A stretch of 64,000 nt of DNA from Merluccius polli (GCA_030340625.1 JAOPHQ010002067.1:1-64000), one strand, 5' to 3'. Positions 35,268 through 46,441 are shown, counted from the stretch's first letter. Made by a program: numbers and translations. The notes: a model not told the origin generated them from the sequence alone.

Positions 35268-36589
35268 GAGGGTGTGTTCCAACTACAGGGGGATCACACT
35301 CCTCAGCCTCCCTGGTAAGGTCTATTCAGGGGTGCTGGAGAGGAGGGTCCGTCGGATAGTCGAAACTCGGATTCAGGAGGAGCAATGTGGTTTTCGTCCA
35401 GGCCGTGGAACAGTGGACCAGCTCTACACCCTCTGCAGGATCCTTGAGGGTGCATGGGAGTTTGCCCAACCAAACTTTGTGGACTTGGAGAAGGCATTCG
35501 ACCGTGTCCCTCGGGGAGTCCTGTGGGGGGTTCTCCGGGAGTATGGGGTATCGGACCCCCTAATACGGGCTGTCCGTTCCCTGTATGACCGGTGTCAGAG
35601 CTTGGTCCGCATTGCCGGTTATAAGTCGGACTTGTTTCCAGTGAGGGTTGGACTCCGCCAGGGCTGCCCTTTGTCACCGATCCTGTTCGTAATTTTTATG
35701 GACAGGATTTCTAGGCACAGCCAGGGCGTTGAGGGGGTCCGGTTTGGTGACCTCAGGATTGGGTCTCTGCTTTTTGCGGATGATGTGGTCCTGATGGCTT
35801 CATCAGACCGTGACCTCCAACTCTCGCTGGACAGGTTCGCAGCCGAGTGTGAAGCGGTCGGGATGAGAATCAGCACCTCCAAGTCCGAGTCCATGGTCCT
35901 CAACCGGAAAAGGGTGGAGTGCACCCTCCGGGTCGGGGATGAGATCCTGCCCCAAGTGGAGGAGTTCAAGTACCTCGGGGTCTTGTTCACGAGTGAGGGG
36001 AGGATGGAGCGGGAGATCGACAGGCGGATCGGTGCGGCGTCTGCAGTAATGCGGACTCTGCACGGATCCGTCGTGGTGAAGAGGGAGCTGAGCCGAAAGG
36101 CAAAGCTCTCGATTTACCAGTCGATCTACGTTCCTGCCCTCACCTATGGTCATGAGCTTTGGGTAATGACCGAAAGAACGAGATCGCGAGTACAAGCGGC
36201 CGAAATGAGCTTCCTCCGCAGGGTGGCTGGGCTCTCCCTTAGAGATAGGGTGAGAAGCTCGGTCATCCGGGAGGAGCTCGGAGTAGACCCGCTACTCCTC
36301 CGCGTTGAGAGGAGCCAGATGAGGTGGCTCGGGCATCTAGTTAGGATGCCTCCCGGACGCCTCCCTGGTGAGGTGTTCAGGGCACGTCCCACTGGTAGGA
36401 GACCCCGGGGAAGACCCAGGACACGCTGGAGAGACTATGTCTCTCGGCTGGCCTGGGAACGCCTTGGGATCCCCCAGGAAGAGCTGGCCGAAGTAGCTGG
36501 GGAAAGGGAAGTCTGGGCTTCCCTGCTTAGGCTGCTGCCCCCGCGACCCGACCCCGGATAAGCGGAAGAAGATGGATGGATGGATGGAT
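35268..36589 (+). mobile_element. Rex3-like (RTE clade) LINE, 5'-truncated
   Basis: The reverse transcriptase and C-terminal region are open from 35268 to the stop at 36559-36561: ARVCSNYRGITLLSLPGKVY, QCGFRPGRGTVDQL, DLEKAFDRVPRGVLWGVL, GLRQGCPLSPILFVIFMDRI, LLFADDVVLMAS (catalytic FADD) and WLGHLVRMPPGRLPGEVFRA. The 3' tail is (GATG)n at about 36570-36590, as in Rex3. Flanks GGACATTAAAGC (35256-35267) and GGACAATAAAGC (36590-36601) are a 12-bp target duplication with one difference. The endonuclease half is missing. It stands inside the BEL/Pao gag and is in frame with it. Confidence 0.85.
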
Positions 36590-37246
36590 GGACAATAAAG
36601 CTGCACGAGCTAGGTTCACAACTTATGATCAGGAAGTAATGCAGGAAGCAAGTGTTCATTCTGCAGATCAGATGAGAACAAGAGAACATCAGTATGTGTA
36701 TCCTCCTCCTTCAGCTCTCATCCAGCAGCCCACTGATATCACAGTGACAGCATCACCTGCAAGGACAGATGTGAGTTATCTGGCTCAAGCAGTCCAAGAT
36801 AGCATAGCTCTGAACAGGCTCCCAATGCCAGAACCATCTGTATTTACTGGTGACCCTATCCAGTTCATTGAGTGGAAGGCTTCCTTCACATCCCTCATAG
36901 ACAAAAAGAACATTGCTTCAGCTGACAAATTGCATTATTTGAAAAAATATGTAGCAGGTCCAGCTCGAAAGACACTTGATGGCATATTTTATAGAAATGA
37001 CGATGAAGCCTATAAAGATGGATGGAACCGTCTCAACCACAGGTATGGTCAGCCGTTTGTTATACAAAAAGCATTCAGGGAAAAACTAGCAAACTGGCCA
37101 AAGGTCCATCCAAGAGATGCTGAGGGACTTAGAGCATTCGCTGATTTCTTACACTCCTGTCTGGAAGCCATGCCTTATGTTAAAGGTCTGAACATTTTGA
37201 ACGATTGTGAAGAAAACCAGAAATTGGTTCAAAAGCTACCTGATTA
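36590..37246 (+). pseudogene. BEL/Pao gag, DUF1759-like part
   Basis: After the LINE the gag resumes: MPEPSVFTGDPIQFIEWKAS, DKLHYLKKYVAGPARKTLDG and NHRYGQPFVIQKAFREKLAN are typical of the Pao-type gag domain DUF1759. An in-frame stop at 37244-37246 (LPD then TAG) interrupts it. Confidence 0.85.
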
Positions 37247-38276
37247 GGCAGCATCACAGTGGAACCGCAAAGTCACTCAAGTCATGAGAGATGACCAGGA
37301 GTTTCCCAGCTTCCAGGAGTTTGTCTTCTTCATTGTAACAGAGGCAGAAATTGCATGTAAATCCTATTACTTCATTCCACTCTCTCCACTCATCAGAGGC
37401 TAACTCATCACGTCATCTGAAAGAAAAGAAATGTAAATCCAGTGTTTATCACACACAGACAGTTACAGAAACTGAAACACAAGGACAGTTAAAAACAGGT
37501 TTAAAGCCACCGTGTGTGTTTTGTCAAGACAGTAAACATCAACTTCATCGCTGTCCTGAGTTTAAAGGGAAAGCTCTGGAGGAACGACGAAATATGTGAA
37601 AGAAAAGAAACTTTGCTATGGCTGCCTGAGGCCATAATGCCAAGGACTGCCGCAATAGACACTCATGCGACAAATGTAAAGCAAGACATCCTACGCTTCT
37701 CCATGATGACACCTACACCAAAGCCAAGCCCACGTCAGTCTCAAATCAAAGTACCACAGAGGAAACAGCAACCACATTGGCTCTCAGTGTGACAACTAAG
37801 GAGCCATCTACCAACACTTCGATGATAGTGCCAGTGTGGGTTTCTTCTGTCAGCAATCCAGGTACGGAAAGACTAGTTTATGCGCTGCTTGATACACAAA
37901 GCGATACAGTCTTCATTGACCAAGAACTCAGTAATAGTTTACAGACTGAAACTCATCCTGTAAGACTGAAACTAACGACCATGACAGGAAAGGATGCATT
38001 AATGCACAGTCAAAGAGTGTCAGGTTTGAGAGTGAGAGGTTACAGCTCTGCTATCCACATTGATCTCCCCCCTGCTTACACCAAGGACTGTATACCAGTG
38101 AATCGAACACACATTCCTACCTGTGACATGGCACGGCACTGGAATCATCTCATCAAAATAGCAGATGAAATCCCACCACAGCTGGAATGTGAAGTCGGTC
38201 TGCTGATCGGCTTGCTCAAGGGCACTGGCACCACGGCAGGTAATCCTTGGAGGAGATAGCGAACCATATGCAGTTC
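37247..38276 (+). pseudogene. BEL/Pao zinc knuckles and aspartic protease
   Basis: 37490-37720 has cysteine-rich knuckles, CVFCQDSKHQLHRC and, in other frames, CYGC and CDKCKARH. 37777-38259 reads VYALLDTQSDTVFIDQELSN, the DTQSD active-site form of Pao proteases, followed by a DUF1758-like region. Frameshifts separate the pieces. A stop after the frame at 38259 and a short gap lead into the reverse transcriptase. Confidence 0.8.
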
Positions 38277-38284
38277 AGACGGAT

Positions 38285-40312
38285 TTGGGGTGGAGTATTG
38301 TAGGCTGTTCATCACCTCACCACAACTCACCAAGCATCACCAACATGTGTCACAGAGTTTCAGTCAGAGAGCTTCCTCCAGTGACCCCAGCTGAGGCACT
38401 CAGGGTTCTCGAGTCTGACTTTAAAGATGCTAATAAGGACGGAAAGACTGTGTCTCAGGATGACATCCGCTTCCTGGATGTGTTAAAGGAAGGGATCAAG
38501 AGGAACATTCATGGACATTACGAGATGCCACTCCCCTTTAAAGAGAGACCCTATCTCCCTGACAACAAACAACTGGTGATGGTACGGCTCAGTCACCTTA
38601 AAAGAAAGCTGGCGAAGGATGACAAGTACAAAGAACATTATGTGAAGTTTATGGATGAAATCATCAGAAAGGGTGAGGCAGAGGAAATTCAGGATCAAGG
38701 GAAGGAAGGAGAGAAGTGGTACATTCCTCACCACAGAGTGTATCACTCGAAAAAACCTGACAAACTCCGTGTGGTTTTTGATTGCTCGGCTAAGTACAGG
38801 GGAACGAGCCTCAATGATCACCTCCTGTCAGGCCCAGTTCTGCTGAACAATCTGAATGGTGTGCTTCTCAGATTCAGACAGCACCATGTTGCATTGATGT
38901 GCGACATTGAAAAGATGTTTCACCAGTTCTACGTGTATGAAGCTGACAGAGACTATCTACGTTTCCTATGGTGGAAAGACGGCAAATTTAATGCAGAGCC
39001 GCAGGAGTTCAGAATGAAAGTGCATCTCTTCGGTGCTGCATCATCGCCAGGATGCGCTAACTACGGACTGAAGCAGCTTGCAACGGACAATGAAAGTGAG
39101 TTTCCCCTTGGCTCACAGTTCATCATGAAAGACTTTTATGTTGACGACGGTGTCACTAGTATAGAAAATGTGAATGATGCTATTCAGCTTGCACACGAAG
39201 CGTGGAAGCTCTGTGCTACAGGTGGATTGAGACTGCACAAGTTTATGTGTAATGACAAATCTGTGCTGGAGAGTATATCCACATCTGAGCGTGCTGCTGA
39301 AGTGAAAGCTCTGGATCTGGTCTTCAAGGATGTGACGTTAGAGAGAGCCTTGGGAATCCACTGGCACATTGATTCGGACACCTTCAGATTTCGTGTTTGC
39401 CTGAAGGACCAGCCAGGCCCAGCAACACGACGTGGTATCCTGTCTACGGTTGCATCCCTTTTTGACCCGCTGGGGTTTGTTGCCCCTTTCCTGCTCACTG
39501 GAAAAAGAGTGCTTCAGGAAATGTGCAGGCACGGAACAGGCTGGGATGATCCCCTTCCCAGCTAACTGCAACCAGTGTGGGAACGCTGGAAGAATGATCT
39601 TGCAAATTTGGAGAAAATCATCATACCATACTGCTATGTGCCTCCTGGTTTCGGACGAGTGGTGAGAAAGGAGCTACACCATTTCTCTGACGCAAGTACA
39701 TGTGGTTATGGACAGTGTACATATTTGAGACAAGTGAACGAAGATGAAAGTGTTCATTGTGCTCTGGTTACGGCAAAGTCCAGAGTAGCTCCAATCAAGG
39801 TCACGACAATCCCTCGGCTAGAACTGGCAGCCGCTGTCGTGTCAGCCACAGCAAGCAACACCTTAAAGGAGGAGCTTGGTTTGTCAAATGTCGTTGAGTA
39901 TTTCTGGACTGATTCAAAAGTCATCTTGGGATACATCAACAATGAGGCACGTCGTTTTCACACTTTCGTGTCAAATCGGATACAGAAAATACATCTCAGT
40001 TCATCTCCTCAGCAATGGAGATATGTTTCAACCACTGATAACCCCGCAGACATCGCATCTAGGGGATCAAGCGCAAGTGAGATTCTCACATCAAGCTGGT
40101 TCAAAGGACCTCGGTTCTTATGGGTGAAAGAGATACCTCCAGCTACAGATGTTAGCGCAGAAATACGGATTGGAGATCCTGAAGTCAAGAGGATTCAGAC
40201 TCTAAACACAGACACGGGAACAGCTGAGTCTCTCAGACCACCTGTCAAAGTTTTCTTCGTGGTCAAAAGCAACTCAGGCTGTCGCTTGTCTCATTCGTCA
40301 TGTCAGACATGA
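38285..40312 (+). pseudogene. BEL/Pao reverse transcriptase and RNase H
   Basis: 38285-39565 covers the reverse transcriptase: VYHSKKPDKLRVVFDCSAKY, LMCDIEKMFHQFYVYEADRD and the catalytic DFYVDDGVTS. A frameshift near 39560 leads into 39575-40312 with RNase H (HHFSDASTCGYGQC, PRLELAAAVVSATA, YFWTDSKVILGYI). These copy element RNA to DNA. Order and motifs are those of the Pao (Peptidase_A17) group. Confidence 0.85.
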
Positions 40313-40409
40313 TAAGTCAACAGACCACAGCACCGTCCAAGAACGAGAAGACGCACGCTGCATCATCATAAGAGACTTACAGAGACACGCGTATCCAGAA
40401 GAGTTAAAG

Positions 40410-40780
40410 TTGCTCAGTAAGGTAACTCAGCTTCCCTCTCAGAGTAAACTGTTTCAGATGGATGCTTTTCTTGATCAGGATGGACTCCTCAAGGTGGGAG
40501 GAAGACTGAAAAATGCATCACTCCCTACCTCACTCAAGCATCCAGTGATCATACCAAAGAGTCATCCCATCACCAAGGCAATAATTGCTCACTGTCACGA
40601 GAAGGTCCAACATCAAGGAAAAGGCTTGACTATTAATGAGATCAGATCAAATGGATTCTGGATTCCAGGAATCAACAGAGCTGTGGCAACGCATCTGCAT
40701 CAATGTGTTACATGTCGGAAACTCAGAAGGTTCACAGAAGGACAGCGAATGGCAGATTTGCCGTGTGAGCGTGTGGATCC
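40410..40780 (+). pseudogene. BEL/Pao integrase, zinc-binding part
   Basis: HPVIIPKSHPITKAIIAHCH then KVQHQGKGLTINEIR and HLHQCVTCRKLRRF give an H..H..C..C zinc-binding pattern upstream of the integrase core. It is cut at 40780 by the TAGCCT element copy C. Confidence 0.82.
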
Positions 40781-41311
40781 TAGCCTGGCAAGCCAGACCC
40801 ACATCAGAAAGATGTAAGGTCTGGCTCAGCTCCATTGGCAGTGTGGGCGGGATAAACGGTTGTCTTTCAAGTTCCCTCTGCACGCAATAGGATAGCGCTA
40901 CAACCAATCAGAGCAACGAAGAAGGTGACGTAGTCAGAGCCGTCGCTCTGACTACGTAATTAATCAAAACTCCGAATACATATTTATTTTCGAGGAAAGA
41001 CTTCAGTGCCGTTCTTTGTTCTTTTCTCAAATAAAATGTTAACTTCAAGTCTTGAAGAGTCGCGGCCAAAGCCGAGTCGAAAGACAGCCGTTCGCCAGCA
41101 GCAGCAGCCATTGTTTACCTAACACGGAACCGTCGCAACTCTGTCGTCATGGTAGCCCGGCTTTCGACTCCGCCCCTCACGCTGTGATTGGTCAGACATA
41201 CCAGACATACTTGGTGTTTCCAGCACCAAAAAGCCGACGGAGCCGTGCTAGACCTACACTAGCTGCCAAATAAATTTGCTGCCGCTAGGGGGTGTCTAGA
41301 GTTCTAGGCTA
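40781..41311 (-). mobile_element. TAGCCT element, copy C (RecQ-like first exon, 9-bp TSD)
   Basis: 531 bp, same sequence family as copies A and B, minus orientation (frame 41111..40908 begins FDSALAATLQDLKLTFYLRK). TGTGGATCC flanks both sides (40772-40780 and 41312-41320). The integrase frame continues cleanly across the duplication, so this is a post-BEL insertion with unambiguous ends. It fixes the termini as TAGCCTGG at one side and TAGCCTAG at the other. Confidence 0.9.
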
Positions 41312-42275
41312 TGTGGATCCATCACCACCTTTCACCTACTGTGGAATGGACTGTTTCGGTCAGTTTTTCACCAAACAAGGACGCAAGGTACAAAAGAGAT
41401 ACGGCCTGCTTTTCACCTGCCTTTGCTGTCGAGCTATCCACATTGAAATGTTAGACGACATGTCGACAGATGCCTTCATAAATGGACTTTGTTGTTTCAT
41501 TGCAATAAGAGGAGCAGTACGTGACATAAAATGTGACCAAGGAACGAACTTCGTTGGAGCTAAAAATGAACTGAATGAAGCTCTCAAGCAAGTGGATGCT
41601 GATCGTCTGACTACGTTTTTAGCTGAGAAACATTGTGACTTCAGCATGAACGCTCCGCATGCAAGCCATGCTGGAGGCGTATGGGAGAGACAGATCCGAA
41701 CGGTGAGGAATGTTCTTCGTTCAACTCTTTCACCCTCATCAGGCAGGCTGGACGATGCCTCTCTACGGACATTCTTTTATGAGGCAGCAGCTATTGTGAA
41801 CAGTCGTCCACTCACAATTGACAACCTAAATGATCCAGATAGTCCAGAACCGCTAACGCCCAATCACCTGCTCACCATGAAACCCACTGCAGCCTTACCA
41901 CCTCCTGGCAGATTCATCAGAGAGGATATGTATGCTCGTAAGAGGTGGCGTCGTGTTCAGTATCTGGCAGAGCAGTTCTGGGGCCGGTGGAGAAGAGAGT
42001 ATGTGTACAACTTTGCTACCAGACAACGCTGGCATACTCCAAGGAGAAACCTCAAAGTCGGTGACATCGTGATGGAAAAGACAGAAGATCAGCCTCGCAA
42101 CGAGTGGAAGTTGGCTAAAGTTGTAGAGACAGTGACTGATAAAGATGGACTAGTGAGGAGAGTGAAGATTCGTGTAGGAGATCAGAAGATAGGAAAGGAG
42201 GGACAGCGTTCTGGCAAGCCATCCATCGTTGAACGTCCAGTGCAGAAGCTGATCCTGCTCCTAGAGACTGTTTAA
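41312..42275 (+). pseudogene. BEL/Pao integrase core and C-terminal domain
   Basis: VDPSPPFTYCGMDCFGQFFT opens the core with its first catalytic Asp. RDIKCDQGTNFVGAKNELNE carries the second Asp and VWERQIRTVRNVLRSTL the catalytic Glu region. The C-terminus has PRRNLKVGDIVMEKTEDQPR (DUF5641-like). This half is open to its stop at 42275. It inserts element DNA into the genome in an intact copy. Confidence 0.87.
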
Positions 42276-43344
42276 TCACCCCCTTCACTCCACAACCTAT
42301 CCTTTACAGTATGAAGAGTTTATGGACATTTTTGACTCAAGCACTAAAAATTAAAGGTCACATGGTTTAGAAATCATTCATGCTTTACATCTAAAAAGGG
42401 GATGAAAAACCAGTAATGATTTGGTGGGAGTGTAAATGACCTTTAATATGAGCATAGTATTTCTGTAAATGTGTTCTTATGTTTATTCATTAACATTCTT
42501 TAAAGCCAGGCTTTTATTTTTTATATATTAAGCAGACGGATATTTAGTGCTTTTATTTTGAAAGCGTCTCGCCGAGACCTCGTACACATCCGGTGCTTCG
42601 GACTTTACTGGCAGTAGGAAAAGTGTGTCTGCAAGGCTAAGAGTGTGTCTTCAATGCTAAAAGCAAGCAAAGTGTGCCTAACCCACATGAAACGCCCTAG
42701 CACCTGGCTAATAAGGGGCACAAGGTTTGTTTTGTTACCTTTTCATTAGTGTTGCACCGATACCGATACTAGTATCGGGAGGGGCCCCGATACCGCGCTA
42801 AAATGCTGGCATCGGTATCGGCGAGTACGAACAAATAATGCGCCGATGCCATTTACATATTAATATGAAACTTGGAACGCAGCGCTTTGCGTCTTTCTCT
42901 CCCTTCACTCACTGCTGCGTGTGATCACACGTGTTCAGTGCATGCCGTGCCAAGCAGCTATCCTATTGGCCCACTCCGGCCGCCCGGACAAGCGACGACG
43001 ACAAAGTACCAAAAAAAAGCAAGAAAAAAAGCACCGGAGACGCGGAGGGCGCGCGGTTCAGCCGCGCGGCGCACAGAAAAGTTGCTCCGCCTGCGGACGC
43101 GCCGGTGCGGGGAAACTCAGTGAGCGGGTCCGCCTGCCGGTGCGACGCACCCGGTCACCACCCATGCCCCCCCCCCCCCCGCTCCCCGGGGTGCCATGCG
43201 GACACAAACAAGGAGAAGAGGGGAAAAAGCAGGAGAGAGAGGGAGACGCGTCTTGCTCACAGGCGGGAGATCGCTCAAATGGACAGACAGTGACCGCATC
43301 ACAGACTACATACTAGTAATTATCTCTAGTTATACTATATGTAA

Positions 43345-43486
43345 GGGATAACGCCCGACGAGGTGTCCATTATCAGAAGTTAATGGACGACGCGGAGGCG
43401 TGAACCGTCCGACGCGAAGCGGAGGACGGTTGCTTCCGCGAAGTCCATTAACTTCTGATAATGGACACCTCGAAGGGCATTATCCC
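43345..43486. repeat. 142-bp nested hairpin
   Basis: The outer pair GGGATAACGCCC/GGGCATTATCCC is imperfect. The inner 30-nt arms 43359-43388 (CGAGGTGTCCATTATCAGAA..) and 43443-43472 are perfect complements. The centre also folds (AACCGTCC..GGACGGTT, CGCGGAGGCG..CTTCCGCG). It lies in the hAT element of the 3' LTR. Confidence 0.9.
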
Positions 43487-43489
43487 GCT

Positions 43490-44396
43490 TATACCATGGT
43501 CACTTGCCAAAGAAAATAAATTAAGACCATTAATTCATATTTGCATGCGTTTTAGAATCAAAATATAAAGTTGTTCACAAGCCATAATTTGGCTTCCCTA
43601 GTAACGCCTGAGGGTCTGACTAATACCTGGAACAATCATTACTCTCCCGTAAGGTTCTTATGCAACGGAAACGTTGTTCACTCCTCCAGTAAATAGGACG
43701 GACCTTAGATACGACTCGGCAACGGGAGGGATTCTAGTCCGCTCAGCTATGAGCCACAGAGCTGACGTAATGCATTGTACATCGGGAATCGCGACGGCCT
43801 ACTTTCAACATAAAGTGTACATATTTATAATTTGAAATATGTCCCAACCTTTACACCACAGATACTATAGGGTCTATAGCATATAACCGTGTTTTCTGAT
43901 TACAGTTTAATGCATTTTTCACAATTTACCAGCTGTCGTTTTGACGACTAATCACCGCGCCATTCGTTTCAATGGGAATCGCGACGGTCTATACTTTCAA
44001 TAAAGTGTACATATTTATAATTTGAAATGTGTCCCAGCCTTTACACCACAGATACTATAGGGTCTATAGCATATAACCGCGTTTGCTGATTACAGTTTAA
44101 TGCATTTTTCACAATTTACCAGCTGTCGTTTTGAAGGCTGAACAGACAATTTGACTGGAAGTACTTAGTAGGAGTCCATATAGCCAGGGATTAATGGCCA
44201 ACCTACAGCAGCCAATCAGAATCGAGTATTCCCTCTCCGTTGCCATGGTTACCATCTAGCGTTTGAGCCAGCGCAGTAATCTAACTGTAAATCAGGCAAT
44301 TTGACCCGAACGTCTTTCCTAGGTGTACATTATCACTTTTTAACCTACACCTGCCAGCCAATCAGAATCGAGTATTCACGCCGACCATGGTATAAT
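43490..44396. mobile_element. Possible small TIR element
   Basis: TTATACCATGGTC near 43490 and GACCATGGTATAA near 44384-44396 form a 13-bp inverted pair. ACTAGTAATTA also occurs on both outer sides (about 43313 and 44405), perhaps a duplication from a somewhat larger insert that includes the hairpin. Ends are not certain. Confidence 0.4.
43784..44134. repeat. Tandem duplication, 190-bp period
   Basis: GGGAATCGCGACGG through CAGCTGTCGTTTTGA occurs at 43784-43943 and again at 43974-44134 with few differences. Confidence 0.9.
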
Positions 44397-44495
44397 ATCT
44401 AATTATACTAGTAATTAAGCCATGATAGCAATGATTTTACATCCAAGTGAGTATGCAGTTCTTTAGTATTAGAAGAAAAAAAGCTTGTGTATATA

Positions 44496-45715
44496 CACTC
44501 ACCGGCCACTTTATTAGGTACACCTGTCCAACTGCTTGTTAACGCAAATTTCTAATCAGCCAATCACATGGCAGCAACTCAATGCATTTAGGCATGTAGA
44601 CATGGTCAGGACGATCTGCTGCAGTTCAAACCGAGCATCAGAATGGGGAAGAAAGGTGATTTAAGTGACTTTGAACGTGGCATGGTTGTTGGTGCCAGAC
44701 GGGCTGGTCTGAGTATTTCAGAGACTGCTGATCTACTGGGATTTTCACACACAACCATCTCTAGGGTTTACAGAGAATGGTCCGAAAAAGAGAAAATATC
44801 CAGTGAGCGGCAGTTCTGTGGGCGCAAATGCCTTGTTGATGCTAGAGGTCAGAGGAGAATGGCCAGACTGGTTCGAGTTGATAGAAAGGCAACTGTAACT
44901 CAAATAACCACTCGTTACAACAGAGGTATGCAGAAGAGCATCTCTGAACGCACAACACGTCGAACCTTGAGGAGGATGGGCTACAGCAGCAGAAGACCAC
45001 ACCGGGTGCCACTCCTGTCAGCTAAGAACAGGAAACTGAGGCTACAATTCGCACAGGCTCACCAAAATTGGACAATCGAAGATTGGAAAAACGTTGCCTG
45101 GTCTGATGAGTCTCGATTTCTGCTGCGACATTCGGATGGTAGGGTCAGAATTTGGCGTCAACAACATGAAAGCATGGATCCATCCTGCCTTGTATCAACG
45201 GTTCAGGCTGGTGGTGGTGGTGTAATGGTGTGGGGGATATTTTCCTGGCACACTTTGGGCTTATTAGTACCAATTGAGCATCGTGTCAAAGCCACAGACT
45301 ACCTGAGTATTGTTGCTGACCATGTCCATCCCTTTATGACCACAGTGTACCCATCTTCTGATGGCTACTTCCAGCAGGATAACGCGCCATGTCATAAAGC
45401 GCGAATCATCTCAGACTGGTTTCTTGAACATGACAATGAGTTCACTGTACTCAAATGGCCTCCACAGTCACCAGATCTCAATCCAATAGAGCACCTTTGG
45501 GATGTGGTGGAACGGGAGATTCGCATCATGGATGTGCAGCCGACAAATCTGCAGCAACTGCGTGATGCTATCATGTCAATATGGACCAAACTCTCTGAGG
45601 AATGTTTCCAGTACCTTGTTGAATCTGTGCCACGAAGGATTAAGGCAGTTCTGAAGGCAAAAGGGGGTCCAACCCGGTACTAGCAAGGTGTACCTAATAA
45701 AGTGGCCGGTGAGTG
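44496..45715 (+). mobile_element. Complete Tc1/mariner-type transposon, 1220 bp
   Basis: Perfect 30-bp ends, CACTCACCGGCCACTTTATT plus AGGTACACCT at the left and the inverted copy at the right, flanked by TA at 44494-44495 and 45716-45717. One open transposase gene fills it. It is inserted in the hAT element, so it is the youngest layer of the nest at this point. Confidence 0.95.
44643..45683 (+). CDS. Tc1/mariner transposase, intact, D..D36E
   Basis: 346 aa, cut-and-paste transposase acting on the 30-bp ends around it. The N-terminal paired-like helix-turn-helix region (residues about 1-115) includes SETADLLGFSHTTISRVYRE and a second helix set around TTRRTLRRMGYSSRRPHRVP. The catalytic core has D155 (AWSDESRF), D246 (GYFQQDNAPCHKARI) and E283 (SPDLNPIEHLWD). 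Thirty-six residues separate the second Asp from the Glu by my count, as in the DD36E group rather than classic DD34E Tc1. The glycine-rich GGGGVMVWG motif is present. Length is normal for the family and no stop or frameshift is seen, so it may be active. It starts 147 bp inside the left end. Confidence 0.92.
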   Translation: MGKKGDLSDFERGMVVGARRAGLSISETADLLGFSHTTISRVYREWSEKEKISSERQFCGRKCLVDARGQRRMARLVRVDRKATVTQITTRYNRGMQKSISERTTRRTLRRMGYSSRRPHRVPLLSAKNRKLRLQFAQAHQNWTIEDWKNVAWSDESRFLLRHSDGRVRIWRQQHESMDPSCLVSTVQAGGGGVMVWGIFSWHTLGLLVPIEHRVKATDYLSIVADHVHPFMTTVYPSSDGYFQQDNAPCHKARIISDWFLEHDNEFTVLKWPPQSPDLNPIEHLWDVVEREIRIMDVQPTNLQQLRDAIMSIWTKLSEECFQYLVESVPRRIKAVLKAKGGPTRY

Positions 45716-46441
45716 TATATATATATATTTTTTTTTTTCCGGCGTGGTATCGGTATGGTATCGGTATCGGCCGATACTGCACAGCCGGGTATCGGTATCG
45801 GTATCGGGGGCCAAAAAATGGTATCGGTGCAACACTACTTTTCATGCTATATTTATGTCCGGCTCGAGTTTGGTTGCCGTTGATATTTTCATGTATGGAA
45901 CGTATTGTGGTTAGCGGTAGCTACTATTAGCATTGGCCGAGCTGCCGTGTCGGTCTGTATTGAAGTGAGATGAAGCTATAAGCTAATTCGTTGGTTGTTT
46001 TGGTAATGCAACAGAACGTATTTTGTCTGTTTTATATAAGGTCTGCTAAGGTTAAAAACTGTTTATCGAATGGTTAAAAATGCTAATTTCATGTCAAATA
46101 TTGTTTTATATTGCACTCTATGGGAAGTTGTCCTTAAGTTAAAATGTGAATTTTCCTTCATGATTGCAACATCAATCGTAGCAGTTAAAATATATACTTT
46201 AAATTCATGGAGTAAAACCTGTGAGTCTACAATAAGTTTATTAGATAAAAAGTCAACTTACATGATTGTTTATGGGATAAAAGCAGTTAAAGGTAATTTC
46301 AAGTAAGAGTAAAGGTAACTGTATTTTGTTTTCTTCTTCCATAGCTCTTACGGTGTGTTTACATTGAATATGGTCCAAGGAATAAAACATTGTGAACCAT
46401 CAGTTTGAGAGTTCGACCATCATTTAGCCGGGGATGCTACA

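Larger units (their letters stand above)
42747..45837. mobile_element. hAT-type element in the 3' LTR
   Basis: TAGTGTTGCACCGATACC and its inverted copy GGTATCGGTGCAACACTA are perfect ends. CTTTTCAT flanks both (42739-42746 and 45838-45845), an exact 8-bp hAT duplication, and the 5' LTR has the empty site. There is no hAT transposase: the interior holds GGTATCGG-type subterminal repeats, a GC-rich region (42900-43310), a long hairpin, a 190-bp duplication and a complete Tc1-type transposon. Confidence 0.88.
32982..46441 (+). mobile_element. BEL/Pao LTR retrotransposon (interrupted)
   Basis: TG..CA LTRs at 32982-34434 and 42431-46441 enclose a gag-pol region on the plus strand. GATAT flanks both sides (32977-32981 and 46442-46446), the 5-bp duplication expected for BEL/Pao. 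The order gag, protease, reverse transcriptase, RNase H, integrase also fits BEL/Pao. Four later insertions interrupt it: 33192-33729, 35268-36589, 40781-41311 and 42747-45837. Frame breaks are also present, so it cannot act autonomously as read. By eye the LTR copies differ by about a dozen substitutions over roughly 910 bp once the insertions are excluded, so it is fairly young. Confidence 0.88.
42431..46441 (+). repeat. 3' LTR of the BEL/Pao element
   Basis: Same start and end as the 5' LTR. It contains the hAT element 42747-45837 plus its 8-bp duplication, leaving about 912 bp of LTR. GGTGGGAG just before 42431 is a weak polypurine tract. Confidence 0.9.

Noticed and set aside
34516..36561. 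681-codon ORF as a single conserved gene
   Set aside because: A 12-bp duplication and a (GATG)n tail show it is BEL/Pao gag joined to an inserted LINE.
42931..43293. 120-codon basic ORF in the hAT element
   Set aside because: GC-rich, Lys/Arg/Pro-rich low-complexity sequence with no family resemblance. Three overlapping frames are equally open.
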